Of a DNA stretch of 64,000 bases, positions 46,110 to 55,155 are shown piece by piece. The notes beneath the pieces were generated by a model that was given only the letters and a program-made list of their open reading frames with translations, made no database searches and was not told the origin of the DNA. Origin of the DNA: Chitinophagaceae bacterium (GTDB lineage Bacteria; Bacteroidota; Bacteroidia; Chitinophagales; Chitinophagaceae); assembly GCA_023229465.1 (NCBI GenBank), contig JALNZE010000006.1, positions 88,578-152,577 on the forward strand, written 5' to 3'. The translations under genes and the position numbers were made by a program. Each line of letters begins with the position of its first letter. The stretch's first letter is position 1.

Positions 46110-46598
46110 TTAAAAAGTGTATCGCAGACTCAACCCTCCATCAAAATAAACAATGCTTCCGTTAAAGAAATCAATGAAAGGTTTAAAGTCTACTCCTAAA
46201 CTTATCGGCGCAGTTCCGAATTTATATTCCAGTCCTAACACGCCGTCAATACCAGCTACAGTTGCATTGGTATATAACCGGTTACCATTATAATAATAGC
46301 TTCCCCCATCACGAAAGAACCCCAGGTGACCACCCACTCCATAATAAAATTTAAATGCATTGGAATTATCTACCGGCACATGTACTTCATACAAACCGGT
46401 TACGATAAAACTCTTATTTCCAACACTCAGAATTCCTTCCAGTGCCGTTTTACTGCTGTTAAAATGTTTAACTGTTAAGCCGCTGGTTAACCCCCCAAAC
46501 CTTACCCCTACCCCTGTATGGTAACTTTGTGCAGAAGCATTCATTGAAATGGAAAAGATGCAGATAAAAAGCATCAATACTAATTTTCTTTTTTTCAT
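46110..46598 (-). CDS. Small outer-membrane beta-barrel protein
   Basis: From the ATG at 46598 it is 162 residues with a signal peptide (MKKRKLVLMLFICIFSISMN, ASAQ). The remainder is eight-stranded-barrel-like: GVGVRFGGLTSGLTVKHF, TALEGILSVGNKSFIVTGLYEVHVPV, FYYGVGGHLGFFRDG and a C-terminal DGGLSLRYTF. No recognised function. Shares the composite upstream motif with the OmpA-family gene and probably co-transcribes the lmo0937-family gene. Confidence 0.65.
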   Translation of the reverse strand: MKKRKLVLMLFICIFSISMNASAQSYHTGVGVRFGGLTSGLTVKHFNSSKTALEGILSVGNKSFIVTGLYEVHVPVDNSNAFKFYYGVGGHLGFFRDGGSYYYNGNRLYTNATVAGIDGVLGLEYKFGTAPISLGVDFKPFIDFFNGSIVYFDGGLSLRYTF

Positions 46599-46728
46599 AT
46601 GATGTAATAAGTTTTTAACGCGAAATTCAGGAAACATGACTATTCATTTTTCCTGAAAATAAAAACCTACAAGGCTTTCAAATTCGCTGCTTACGGCACA
46701 AAGTAACTTTAGTTTGTCTGGTGGATTG

Positions 46729-46767
46729 TTACACAAATAATAAAAGAAATTACATCATTCACATATT
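46729..46767 (-). promoter_or_regulatory. Composite upstream motif, copy 2
   Basis: TTACACAA, 13 bases, TTACATCATTCACATATT; 26 defined bases identical to copy 1 with equal spacing and the same orientation to the gene, 131 bases before the ATG at 46598. Confidence 0.6.
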
Positions 46768-46816
46768 TCCGCGATCAATAATTAGTTGCCGGCCTGTTAA
46801 TGAAGATAGACAGCTA

Positions 46817-47704
46817 TCATTCAGGCAACAGCAGATTCAGCGCACCAGGAAGGATTTTTGCTTTAACGGTGTTCACTTTACCACGGCACTCTCCATCAAT
46901 CTGGAAATGCACTTTTTTACGGGTGGTAAGTGTCACCTCATTTGTCTGAAGTATTTCAATTTTTTCAGGATCAAAGGGTTTGTGCGTGAACAGCATTTTT
47001 AGTAATTCCCAAACCGACAATTCCTTAAAAATGACCACTTCAAATTTCCCATCGCTTACATCGCCCAACGGATTAATGAGTGCGCCAGAACCATACGAAC
47101 GGGCATTAGCCAGCACTACCATATAAACCCATCTCAAAATGGTTATTCCCTCTATCAGAATTTCAGTTTTAATTATTTTTCTTTGCCAGAAAACACGGAA
47201 GAAGGCTTTTGCATAACCCCATTTGCCCCTTTCCCTGTTCATGGCATAATATTTTATGAATAAAGCATTCATTCCAATATCACATAGATGAACAGATACC
47301 TCCTTATCATTGAGAAGGAGCAGGTCTACCTTTGTAATAACCCCATGTACTACTACATCCAGCGCTTCTGAAATAGCAAAGGGCAAATTGAGGTCGTTAG
47401 CCAGCCCATTAGAAGACCCTGCCGGCAAAATGCCTAAGGGCAGATTGGAGCCAATCAATTGCTCCGCCACTAATTTTATTGTTCCATCTCCGCCAACAGC
47501 AATAACTTTATCCGGCTGAAAAGATGAGATGTGTTCAGTTACCGCCTTTGCATCATTTTTACCGGTAAGGAAAAATATCCTGAAACACCCGGGTGAATTT
47601 TCAAAATATTGATGGATGCCATTCACCCACAATGTTTTTTCGTTCCCTCCGGATACCGGATTGATCACAAATAGTAATTTTGACTGTTCATCTACTTCCA
47701 TCAT
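46817..47704 (-). CDS. Diacylglycerol-kinase-family lipid kinase
   Basis: The start at 47704 (MMEVDEQSKLLFVINPVSGG) gives 295 residues. The longer frame runs across the divergent App1 gene and is rejected. The diacylglycerol kinase catalytic motif is clear: INPVSGG at the N-terminus and AVGGDGTIKLVAEQLIG near residue 65, then LPLGILPAGSSNGLANDL. The family includes diacylglycerol, sphingosine and ceramide kinases; the nearby sphingolipid genes make a sphingoid substrate possible (inference). Its divergent neighbour is only 27 bases away. Confidence 0.85.
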   Translation of the reverse strand: MMEVDEQSKLLFVINPVSGGNEKTLWVNGIHQYFENSPGCFRIFFLTGKNDAKAVTEHISSFQPDKVIAVGGDGTIKLVAEQLIGSNLPLGILPAGSSNGLANDLNLPFAISEALDVVVHGVITKVDLLLLNDKEVSVHLCDIGMNALFIKYYAMNRERGKWGYAKAFFRVFWQRKIIKTEILIEGITILRWVYMVVLANARSYGSGALINPLGDVSDGKFEVVIFKELSVWELLKMLFTHKPFDPEKIEILQTNEVTLTTRKKVHFQIDGECRGKVNTVKAKILPGALNLLLPE

Positions 47705-47731
47705 ATTACCGGCAATATTTGACAATTCTAC

Positions 47732-48793
47732 ATGCAAACTACAACAAGTATAGTACCCAAAAAACCTGAACAGAAACAAAAGACAGGTTGGATAGAGAAA
47801 TGCTGGCAGTGGATGGGCTTTACACATCAGCCAACCCTTAAACTGTACCCCGGGTATGGTCATGCGGCACACCTGGTTATGTATGGCCATGCGCTTTCAT
47901 TTGCACCACTGGCAAGAAATAAATATTCTACCTACTTCCTGGTTGATCTTCTGGCGCTTATCCGCTTATTTATTGTTAAACAGATTGCCGGACACAAAGT
48001 AAGATTGCAATGGGAAAACAACCTATTCAACACAACCACCAGTTCTGATGGTTTTATCCAATTGCAATGGCATTCAGAAGAACCCATGAATTTTGGATGG
48101 CATTCAATGCCGGTAGAACTATTGAATACAAAGGAAGCAGTGATGGCAACCGCTACAGGTTCTGTTTTTATTCCGCATTCCACCCAGTTTGGATTTATTT
48201 CTGATATTGATGACACTTTCCTCATTTCGCATTCAGCCAATTTTCGAAAAAGATTAGCCGTTTTATTCACCCGCAACGCCCGAACCAGAAAGCCCTTCGA
48301 AGGGGTAGTGAATCATTACCAGTTACTAGCTCAGGCCCATACAAAAGAAAATGAACCCAACCCCTTTTTTTATGTTTCCAGCAGTGAGTGGAACCTCTTT
48401 GATTATATAACCGAATTTATCCAGATAAATGGTTTACCACAAGGAATATTGATATTAAGTTCCATTAAGAAACTGTCACAACTGCTAAGAACCGGGCAAA
48501 ATATTCATGGCTCTAAATTTGCCCGTATTGTGCGCATCCTGGAAGCATTTCCGAAGCAGCAATTCATCTTACTAGGTGATAGTTCACAACAGGATCCCAA
48601 TATTTACACCAATATAGTGGAACTGTTCCCCGAAAGAATTCATGCCATCTATATTCGGGATATACATAAAAAGAAGAGCCGGCTGGTTCAGCATGTTTTA
48701 CACGCAATGGAAGACAAAGGGGTACCCTGCTGTTTCTTTACGCATAGTATTGAAGCAATCGCACATTCAAAACGAATCGGTCTGATAAAATAA
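47732..48793 (+). CDS. App1-family (DUF2183) phosphatase
   Basis: 353 residues. The App1 catalytic domain (yeast phosphatidate phosphatase APP1) shows the HAD-like DIDDT at residues 158-162, the FYVSSSEWNLFDYITEFI segment, and FILLGDSSQQDPNIY with the later acidic motif. Likely hydrolyses a lipid or nucleotide phosphate. It opposes a lipid kinase gene, so the two could tune the phosphorylation of one lipid pool (inference). Confidence 0.82.
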   Translation: MQTTTSIVPKKPEQKQKTGWIEKCWQWMGFTHQPTLKLYPGYGHAAHLVMYGHALSFAPLARNKYSTYFLVDLLALIRLFIVKQIAGHKVRLQWENNLFNTTTSSDGFIQLQWHSEEPMNFGWHSMPVELLNTKEAVMATATGSVFIPHSTQFGFISDIDDTFLISHSANFRKRLAVLFTRNARTRKPFEGVVNHYQLLAQAHTKENEPNPFFYVSSSEWNLFDYITEFIQINGLPQGILILSSIKKLSQLLRTGQNIHGSKFARIVRILEAFPKQQFILLGDSSQQDPNIYTNIVELFPERIHAIYIRDIHKKKSRLVQHVLHAMEDKGVPCCFFTHSIEAIAHSKRIGLIK

Positions 48794-48918
48794 TACCAGG
48801 AACCAGCCCGCTTATCCGTTTACGTTTACTATACAAAAGCAATATCAGTAGATTCACTTTAACAAATCACTGAATAATTGTACATTCATACTATACATTA
48901 CCTCAATAATTTTTACAA

Positions 48919-50190
48919 ATGCAAAAAAGGTCATTTTTAAAAGGACTGGCATTGGCCGGTTTAAGTACTCCTTTATTAGGTTCTTCCATGGATAAATGGA
49001 TTGATAAAGTGAGCGGACTATCGCCATATAAAGTTGCCGCTGATGAAGATTTCTGGGCAGGTATCCGGGGTGAATACCTGCTTAAACCCGACTATATTAA
49101 CCTGGAGAGCGGGTACTATAATATTCTTCCAAAAGAAATTCTCGAAAATTATATTGGGCATATACGCGAGGTAAATTACCAGGGCGCTTATTATATGCGA
49201 ACGGTGCAATACGATAATAAAAAAAAGGCTGCCGCTACACTGGCCGGCCTGGTGGGTTGTACAGCAGATGAAGTTATTATAACCAGAAATACAACCGAAT
49301 CGCTTGATATGATTATAGGCGGATTTCATTGGAATGAAGGAGATGAGGCTGTTATGGCTCAACAGGATTATGGAGCCATGCTTGAAATGTTTAAACAGGT
49401 TGCCAAAAGGCATGGGGTGGTAAACAGGATAATTTCTTTACCGAACCAACCATCATCAGATGAAGAGATTATACAACTATATGCGGATGCCATTACACCC
49501 AAAACAAAACTGCTCATGGTTTGTCATATGGTAAATATAACGGGACATATTTTACCCATTCGTAAAATATGTGATATGGCGCATAGCAAAGGTGTTCAGG
49601 TAATGGTAGACGGCGCGCATGCGATTGCGCATATACAATTCAATATTCCTGATCTGCACTGCGATTACTATGGCGCCAGTTTACACAAATGGTTAAGTGT
49701 GCCCCTGGGTGTAGGTATGCTGTATATAAGAAAAGAACACATTAATAAGATCTGGCCATTACTTGCTGAAGGCGACAGACCGGAAGGAGATATCAGCATT
49801 TTAAATCATACAGGCACTATCCCGGTTCATAGTGATCTGGCCATTAATGATGCGATTGCCTTTTATCATAAGATAGGTGCGGAAAGAAAAGAAGCGCGTT
49901 TACGGTATTTACAGCAATACTGGACCAGTAAGGTTCGTGATATTCCGAATATAGTGATGAATACACCGGCAGATCCGCAACGCGCCTGTGCCATAGCTAA
50001 TGTAGGCATCAAGGGAATGAAGCCAGGTGTACTGGCTGAAACCTTATTGAAAAAATATAAGGTGTACACAGTAGCTATTGATGGCGCTAATGTGCATGGG
50101 TGCCGGATAACACCCAATATTTTTACAACGGTTGCCGAACTGGATATATTCGTAACTGCCTTGAAAGAAATGGGAAGCGCTTCTGTTTAG
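48919..50190 (+). CDS. Class V PLP-dependent aminotransferase-fold enzyme with exported leader
   Basis: 423 residues. The leader QKRSFLKGLALAGLSTPLL is Tat-like with K-R replacing R-R. The fold-type I core has NTTESL near 127-132, DGAHAIAHI (Asp231, His234) and the PLP Lys257 in GASLHKWLSVPLGVGML. It resembles isopenicillin-N-epimerase-like/cysteine-desulfurase-like enzymes; there is no sign of beta-lactam genes, so the name is only a fold label. Converges on the 603-residue protein with a 3-base gap. Confidence 0.75.
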   Translation: MQKRSFLKGLALAGLSTPLLGSSMDKWIDKVSGLSPYKVAADEDFWAGIRGEYLLKPDYINLESGYYNILPKEILENYIGHIREVNYQGAYYMRTVQYDNKKKAAATLAGLVGCTADEVIITRNTTESLDMIIGGFHWNEGDEAVMAQQDYGAMLEMFKQVAKRHGVVNRIISLPNQPSSDEEIIQLYADAITPKTKLLMVCHMVNITGHILPIRKICDMAHSKGVQVMVDGAHAIAHIQFNIPDLHCDYYGASLHKWLSVPLGVGMLYIRKEHINKIWPLLAEGDRPEGDISILNHTGTIPVHSDLAINDAIAFYHKIGAERKEARLRYLQQYWTSKVRDIPNIVMNTPADPQRACAIANVGIKGMKPGVLAETLLKKYKVYTVAIDGANVHGCRITPNIFTTVAELDIFVTALKEMGSASV

Positions 50191-50193
50191 TGA

Positions 50194-52005
50194 TCAGTTT
50201 TTTTCACCAATTTCATACCGGTAATTTAAAACATCCAGTTCTTTATCGGCATAAAACAGGTCCTTGGCAAACTGTTCCTTACCGGCGTTGGCTACTCCTG
50301 GCAACTGCCTGTAATACAGGATACCATCCCGTAGGTTATTATAAAAGGCAGTATAGTATTTTTTCTTTTTATTCAACTGATCCGGTTCTGTTTCTTCCTC
50401 AAGCTGCTCTTTCAGAAAGTCAATATATAAATACAGTTCCGCGATAAACATATGGGGCCTGTTCGCATGGGTAAGAATATTCTTTCTTCCATAGATATGA
50501 TCGGTCATAGTTTGCAAAGAAACCACTTTAGAAAAATTTACAATATTCGGCCCCGGACAAATATTGACCGCACGCGTATTTTTTGCGAAAGGTAGTTGAT
50601 AGAGAATGGCGGCAGAATTACTCAACCCCACGCATAGGCACTCTTTATTCAATATTTCCATCAACTGCTTTTCGTGTTCTCTTTCAGGCAGGTGAAGCGA
50701 TTCCAACTGTGCCATTTTTAGTTTTTGATACTTCTGCGAGGCAGTACAAATCGGCTCCTTGGTAAACTCTGAATTTAAAGCCAGGTGCTTTTCGGGGCAG
50801 GGGCTGCCCGGCTTTCCATTATTAATACGCGCCCATTTTTCCTTTTCGGCGCTGGATCCTTTCAGGTAATGAAACCTGATGCCTATGGGAGAATTGTGGC
50901 TTAATACAATATCTTTTTCCTTCGCCGCGCATAACAGTTTCAGTGTATCCGCATCAACGGTGGTGGCTTCGGGTACTAACAGAAAAGGGGTACCCCATCC
51001 GGTCCTTTCAAATTGATAATGTTCATGCAGAAAAGTATCTTCTTCATGCGTACCAATTCCTCCCTGAACAGAAAATAATATTTTGTGGGGGGTCGTAAAC
51101 TTTCTATTATTTTTTTTCTCCTGCGCGGATGCATAGAGCACAAAAAGGGTATCAATCAGTTCCTCTTTATGGGTAGCAAACTCTTCCAGTATGGGCCCCA
51201 TCAAATTTCCGTCTGTTGCAAATGCATGACCACCGCAATTCAGCCCCGATTCAACCCTGAATTCACTTACCCAGATACCTTTTTTAGCTAAAAATTTTCC
51301 CTGTATTAACGCGGAACGGTAATCACTAACTTTTATGGCAATTTTTTTGGTAAATACCCCATCATTATTTACTTCAAATTCTTCGCACTTTTCCAGATAA
51401 TTGTATAACCTTGGGTTCATGCCTGCCGAAAAAATAATAGAAGAATCAGACAGGTTACTTTTAGCATAGCCTCTTAATGCAGTAACCGCCTCGGATCCGT
51501 CTTCGATCAATTGCCCCTGCTTATCTACATTATTCCGGTCTAATTTGGTCATGATATTTACATCAATACTTCCCGGCCTTATTTCTGCCCGTAGCAGCGC
51601 TTCCATTTTTTCTTTTTCCCGCTGATCCGCGGTTGTGTTCATTTGCCGGTACAATTGTTTTAGTGTACTGTCTTCCGGCAACATCTCAAAATATTTGACT
51701 ATTTCAGAGCCCGCTTCAAAAGCCGCTTTTCTGAGTTTTTCAACCTGCGCCTGAACAATCGTATTAACCAGGTTCAGGTAATCAGTAACTCTTTTCGCCC
51801 TGTAATCCTCTTCATGTGTATTGATAGGCTGGTAAGTGTGACCAATGGTTGGATAATAATGACTTCGCATCATTTCGATTAACTTGTCTTCGACTATTGA
51901 TATGACAGAGTTAATACCAAACCTGGCAACTTTAATAGGCGTATCAATGGTGTAAGCCAATCCCATTACCGGGATATGAAATTTGTGCTGTGGAGGATAA
52001 TACAT
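50194..52005 (-). CDS. Large protein with NPD/nitronate-monooxygenase-like TIM barrel
   Basis: 603 residues, no signal peptide, no membrane helix. Several stretches resemble FMN-binding 2-nitropropane-dioxygenase barrels: the opening FHIPVMGLAYTIDTPIKVARFG (about 9-30), SGLNCGGHAFATDG with G-G-H at 258-260, SVQGGIGTHEE at 312-322 and TGWGTPFLL at 335-343. A Cys-containing region follows (residues 395-415 and 480-530). Long inserts make it about twice the size of a normal family member. A 28-bp element shared with the norC promoter lies 110 bases upstream, suggesting co-regulation with nitric-oxide detoxification. The name is an inference from motifs. Confidence 0.5.
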   Translation of the reverse strand: MYYPPQHKFHIPVMGLAYTIDTPIKVARFGINSVISIVEDKLIEMMRSHYYPTIGHTYQPINTHEEDYRAKRVTDYLNLVNTIVQAQVEKLRKAAFEAGSEIVKYFEMLPEDSTLKQLYRQMNTTADQREKEKMEALLRAEIRPGSIDVNIMTKLDRNNVDKQGQLIEDGSEAVTALRGYAKSNLSDSSIIFSAGMNPRLYNYLEKCEEFEVNNDGVFTKKIAIKVSDYRSALIQGKFLAKKGIWVSEFRVESGLNCGGHAFATDGNLMGPILEEFATHKEELIDTLFVLYASAQEKKNNRKFTTPHKILFSVQGGIGTHEEDTFLHEHYQFERTGWGTPFLLVPEATTVDADTLKLLCAAKEKDIVLSHNSPIGIRFHYLKGSSAEKEKWARINNGKPGSPCPEKHLALNSEFTKEPICTASQKYQKLKMAQLESLHLPEREHEKQLMEILNKECLCVGLSNSAAILYQLPFAKNTRAVNICPGPNIVNFSKVVSLQTMTDHIYGRKNILTHANRPHMFIAELYLYIDFLKEQLEEETEPDQLNKKKKYYTAFYNNLRDGILYYRQLPGVANAGKEQFAKDLFYADKELDVLNYRYEIGEKN

Positions 52006-52114
52006 GAGATGAAATAACTATGACTGTAACAGGTAATAAATAATTTTTACCGGAAAAAAACAGTATACAGACTGTTACAATGCCCATACTTGCCTCCGGG
52101 GGGTAAAGGTAACT

Positions 52115-52142
52115 ATAATAAGGGATAATTGTATCCTTATAT
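52115..52142 (-). promoter_or_regulatory. 28-bp operator-like element, copy upstream of the 603-residue gene
   Basis: Core GGATAATTGTATCC is a 5-4-5 palindrome. The 28 bases match the norC promoter element (57902-57929) at 25 positions. A TACCTTTA (52104-52111) just downstream on the minus strand could be the -7 element, placing the palindrome at the -33 region. Confidence 0.6.
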
Positions 52143-52153
52143 TATGAATTTAC

Positions 52154-52618
52154 CTAAGACCCGGCACCCTCTTCCCTGCTCCAAAGCAGCTTTTTTCCAA
52201 ATAATTTTGAACTATCTGTCATCTTTATAAAATCAAGCTGTACCGCCCAAACCTTACCTGGTATAGCCAATGATACCGGGTATTGGGCAAGATAAAATCC
52301 AGCGCCCTTTTCGGCAAGTGAATGCTGTTCATCCAGGATCATTCCCTGAAACTGCACACCGGCAACCACTAATTTATTTAGTTTATCCGGTAAAACGGTA
52401 CCGGCGATTACAGGATTTTTTTTCAACAGTTGTGCATGACGCGTTTCAACAGATGATTTAAAATACAATATACCCGAAGCCGGGTCGAATGCATAAAAAC
52501 AACTGAAACAATAGGGCTTGTTTTGTTCATCAACACAGCAGATACCGGCACAGGTTTGTTTTTGCAAAAATTGAAGGATAGCTTTATTCACAATAGTTTT
52601 ATGATTCTTACCGGACAA
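52154..52618 (-). CDS. Pyridoxamine-phosphate-oxidase-like split-barrel protein
   Basis: 154 residues with the FMN-binding split-barrel pattern of the YhbP/PNPOx-like group (CFYAFDPASGILYFKSSVETRHAQLLKKNP), plus a hydrophobic VAGVQFQGMIL strand. Several cysteines are in the first 50 residues (TCAGICCVDEQNKPYCFSCF), unusual for the family. Overlaps the ferredoxin gene by 31 bases and the U32 gene unit; these three are translationally linked. Confidence 0.65.
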   Translation of the reverse strand: MSGKNHKTIVNKAILQFLQKQTCAGICCVDEQNKPYCFSCFYAFDPASGILYFKSSVETRHAQLLKKNPVIAGTVLPDKLNKLVVAGVQFQGMILDEQHSLAEKGAGFYLAQYPVSLAIPGKVWAVQLDFIKMTDSSKLFGKKLLWSREEGAGS

Positions 52619-52809
52619 GCTTTGGCAGCTTCCTGGGTTTGTTGAAGAATAATATCGTTTACCTGTAAAATAAAAACTTCTTTTTTAGGAATTGATTTCA
52701 GTAAAGTTGCTTTCCCGTCTTTCTTAGACATTCGCCAGAGAGCGGGCTGCATTTCATGGCAAATACCGCAGCCTATGCATTTTTTCCGATAATGAATAAT
52801 CTTAGGCAT
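52588..52809 (-). CDS. Small ferredoxin with one 4Fe-4S site
   Basis: 73 residues: C11-x2-C14-x2-C17 (CIGCGICHEMQP) with a distant Cys65-Pro (EAAKACPVR), the ferredoxin pattern for one [4Fe-4S] cluster. Overlaps the U32 gene by 8 bases at its 5' end and the split-barrel gene at its 3' end. Likely electron donor for the neighbouring Fe-S/flavin proteins. Confidence 0.82.
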   Translation of the reverse strand: MPKIIHYRKKCIGCGICHEMQPALWRMSKKDGKATLLKSIPKKEVFILQVNDIILQQTQEAAKACPVRIIKLL

Positions 52810-54049
52810 TGGGGTTTTCTATCATTTTATATAGTTTATCGCCCGGGGTTATCTTGCTGCCGAATGGAAAGGTAATCTTGTCGCCTTTTACAGCAATCTT
52901 TGCCTGAACCCCATTTACCACAAGGGTTTCCAGCTTCTCTTTAGCCATTCCCATAGAATTTCCAGTAATCATAATAGTATCACCCGGCCTGATACTGCCC
53001 GACTCAATAATAAACTCACCAATTTTTATGTTAGGATAATACTTACTTCCTTTACCAACATACACTTTCTTTTCAGTAGCTACAGAACCCGGATGGGTAG
53101 TCCATTCGCCCAGCTTATGCCCAAGGTAATAGCCTTCCCAGAAACCCCTGTTGTATACTGTTGCCAGGCGGCTTAGCCAGTTGTCAATTTTTTCATTTGA
53201 AAAGCTATTGGTTTCTACTGCCTCAATGGCTTCCCTGTAACAGTTGGTTACCGTATATACATAATCAGCCCCCTTACTTCTTCCTTCAATTTTTAAAACA
53301 TCTACTCCGCTATTAATTACCTGATCCAGTATGGTAATGGTACACAAATCTTTTGGCGACATGATGTATTCATTATCTATCAGCAAAGACTCATTTGTTT
53401 CAGTATCAGTAACGGTATAGGAATGCCGGCAATTCTGTGTGCAGGCGCCGCGATTGGCTGAGGCATTTTGCGTGTGCAAACTAAGGTAACATTTTCCAGA
53501 GATGGCCATACACAAAGCGCCATGCACAAAGGCTTCTACTTTTAGCGTTTCACCTGAAATTCCCACCACCTTCTTTTTTTTGATTTCCCTTCCGATCTGT
53601 TCAATTTGTTTTAAGGTAAGCTCCCTGGCCAGTACTACCACATCCGCATAACGGGCATAAAACTGAACCGTTTCAATATTACTGATATTGGCTTGTGTTG
53701 AAATGTGCAGGGGAATACCAAGATGATTGCAGGCAACTATCACAGCAAAATCCGCCGCGATTACCGCGTCAATTTTTCGTTTTTTAACTTCCTTTAAAAT
53801 GGAATGGAGTAATTGCTTATCATGATCATACATCACCGTATTCAGCGTAATATATGATTTGATACCATTTGCTTTACAGGTGTCTGCTATTTGCCTGATA
53901 TCGTCAAGCGAAAAGGCATTCACAGATTTTGCCCGCATATTCAGTTGCTCTACCCCAAAATAAATGGCATCCGCGCCTCCATTAATGGCTGCCTGTATAC
54001 AATCGAAAGAGCCGGCAGGCGCTAAAAGTTCAATTTTTTTTGTATGCAT
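52802..54049 (-). CDS. U32-family Fe-S protein (TrhP/YegQ- or UbiU-like)
   Basis: 415 residues. Opening ELLAPAGSFDCIQAAINGGADAIYFG is the U32 TIM-barrel signature; likely [4Fe-4S] ligands are Cys180, Cys187, Cys203 and/or Cys207, and Cys236, with spacing like UbiU and TrhP (x6 then about x15). A beta-barrel C-terminal domain is present. Known members hydroxylate tRNA uridine, 23S rRNA or ubiquinone precursors without O2. Encoded after the sphingolipid genes and with a ferredoxin and a flavin protein, so an anaerobic hydroxylation is plausible; target unknown. Confidence 0.82.
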   Translation of the reverse strand: MHTKKIELLAPAGSFDCIQAAINGGADAIYFGVEQLNMRAKSVNAFSLDDIRQIADTCKANGIKSYITLNTVMYDHDKQLLHSILKEVKKRKIDAVIAADFAVIVACNHLGIPLHISTQANISNIETVQFYARYADVVVLARELTLKQIEQIGREIKKKKVVGISGETLKVEAFVHGALCMAISGKCYLSLHTQNASANRGACTQNCRHSYTVTDTETNESLLIDNEYIMSPKDLCTITILDQVINSGVDVLKIEGRSKGADYVYTVTNCYREAIEAVETNSFSNEKIDNWLSRLATVYNRGFWEGYYLGHKLGEWTTHPGSVATEKKVYVGKGSKYYPNIKIGEFIIESGSIRPGDTIMITGNSMGMAKEKLETLVVNGVQAKIAVKGDKITFPFGSKITPGDKLYKMIENPNA

Positions 54050-54132
54050 AACAAGCGTGTATGATCAATTTATTCTTGCATCATTAAAGGAATTATCACC
54101 TTGGATGGCCATTTCCGGGAATGAATTTCTTA

Positions 54133-55137
54133 TTAACGCTTCATCCATCCCTGCTCTTTATACCAGTTGATACTATGAGACAAGCCTTCTTCCAGGTTAA
54201 ACTTTGGTTCATAACCAAGTTCTACCATTTCGGAACAATCTACACTCCAGTTCTTCGCTTTAAACTCTTTCAGCCGCTCCCTGTTTACAATGGGTACTTT
54301 CCCTCTTATATTTCCAATCAATTCTGAAAAAACAGCAAAGGCTCCGGCCACATTCGGGGGAATGATCAGTGATATTGTTTTTTTGTTTAGTCGTTCCTTT
54401 ATTAACTGATTTACCTTTTTAGCTGTATAGGTTTGCAGATCAGATACCAGCAGGCTTTGGTTAAAAGCAGCAGATTCCATACTTAAAAAAATGGCGGATA
54501 CCAGATCGTGTACATGAACAAAACTCAGTAACTGTTCACTGCTGCCAATGTATAATTCGAGGTGATTTTCAATTGATTTCAATAAAAAAAAGAAATCCTT
54601 ATCCCTTGGGCCATACACCGCGGTAGGGTTGATAATTAAAAACGGGAAAGCAGGATTGGCATGTAAGAATTGTTCTGCTTTTAATTTGCTCTTACCATAC
54701 TCGGTTAAAGGCTGCCTGGCCATAGTGGAAGTAATAGGATCGGATCCATTACCCGGCCCGAAAGAAGCCAGGCTACTGATGTATACAAACTTATCGGGCA
54801 CCAGGTTATTTCGCTGCAAAGCCTGTACTAAGCTTTTTGTATGTTCAAAATTCACAAAATCAAATTCGGCTTTATTGATGGTCTTGGTTAACCCGGCTGT
54901 ATGAATAATATAATCAAATCTGCCATATTGCTTTGCATAACCGGCAAGGGCCATATCCAATAAATGACTATTGCTAAAGTCTAATTCCAAAAAACGGATA
55001 GCCTGATCGCGTAAATATTGTTTACTGCTGGCTGATCTGATTCCGGCAAAAGCCTGGTAATTCCTGTTCAGGGCTTCTTCTACTAAAAAACTTCCGATAA
55101 AACCACTGGCGCCGGTTATTAATATATTCTTTTTCAT
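54133..55137 (-). CDS. NAD-dependent epimerase/dehydratase, probable 3-ketosphinganine reductase (CerR-like)
   Basis: 334-residue extended short-chain dehydrogenase. Nucleotide loop GASGFIGS at 9-16, active-site Tyr147 and Lys151 in TEYGKSKLKAE. In Caulobacter and Bacteroides a protein of this class reduces 3-ketosphinganine. Its position as third gene after an SPT-like enzyme and a GNAT-type acyltransferase supports that role here. Sequence alone would allow other SDR functions. Confidence 0.65.
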   Translation of the reverse strand: MKKNILITGASGFIGSFLVEEALNRNYQAFAGIRSASSKQYLRDQAIRFLELDFSNSHLLDMALAGYAKQYGRFDYIIHTAGLTKTINKAEFDFVNFEHTKSLVQALQRNNLVPDKFVYISSLASFGPGNGSDPITSTMARQPLTEYGKSKLKAEQFLHANPAFPFLIINPTAVYGPRDKDFFFLLKSIENHLELYIGSSEQLLSFVHVHDLVSAIFLSMESAAFNQSLLVSDLQTYTAKKVNQLIKERLNKKTISLIIPPNVAGAFAVFSELIGNIRGKVPIVNRERLKEFKAKNWSVDCSEMVELGYEPKFNLEEGLSHSINWYKEQGWMKR

Positions 55138-55155
55138 CAGGGGCCTTTTCTGTAA

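Noticed and set aside
48919..50190. Isopenicillin N epimerase in a beta-lactam cluster
   Set aside because: Only the PLP fold fits; no beta-lactam synthetase genes are present.
54087..54102. AAGGAATTATCACCTT upstream of the U32 gene as a third copy of the 28-bp element
   Set aside because: Half-sites AAGG and CCTT are there, but the spacing is 8 rather than 10 or 11 and the flanks do not match, so I do not count it.
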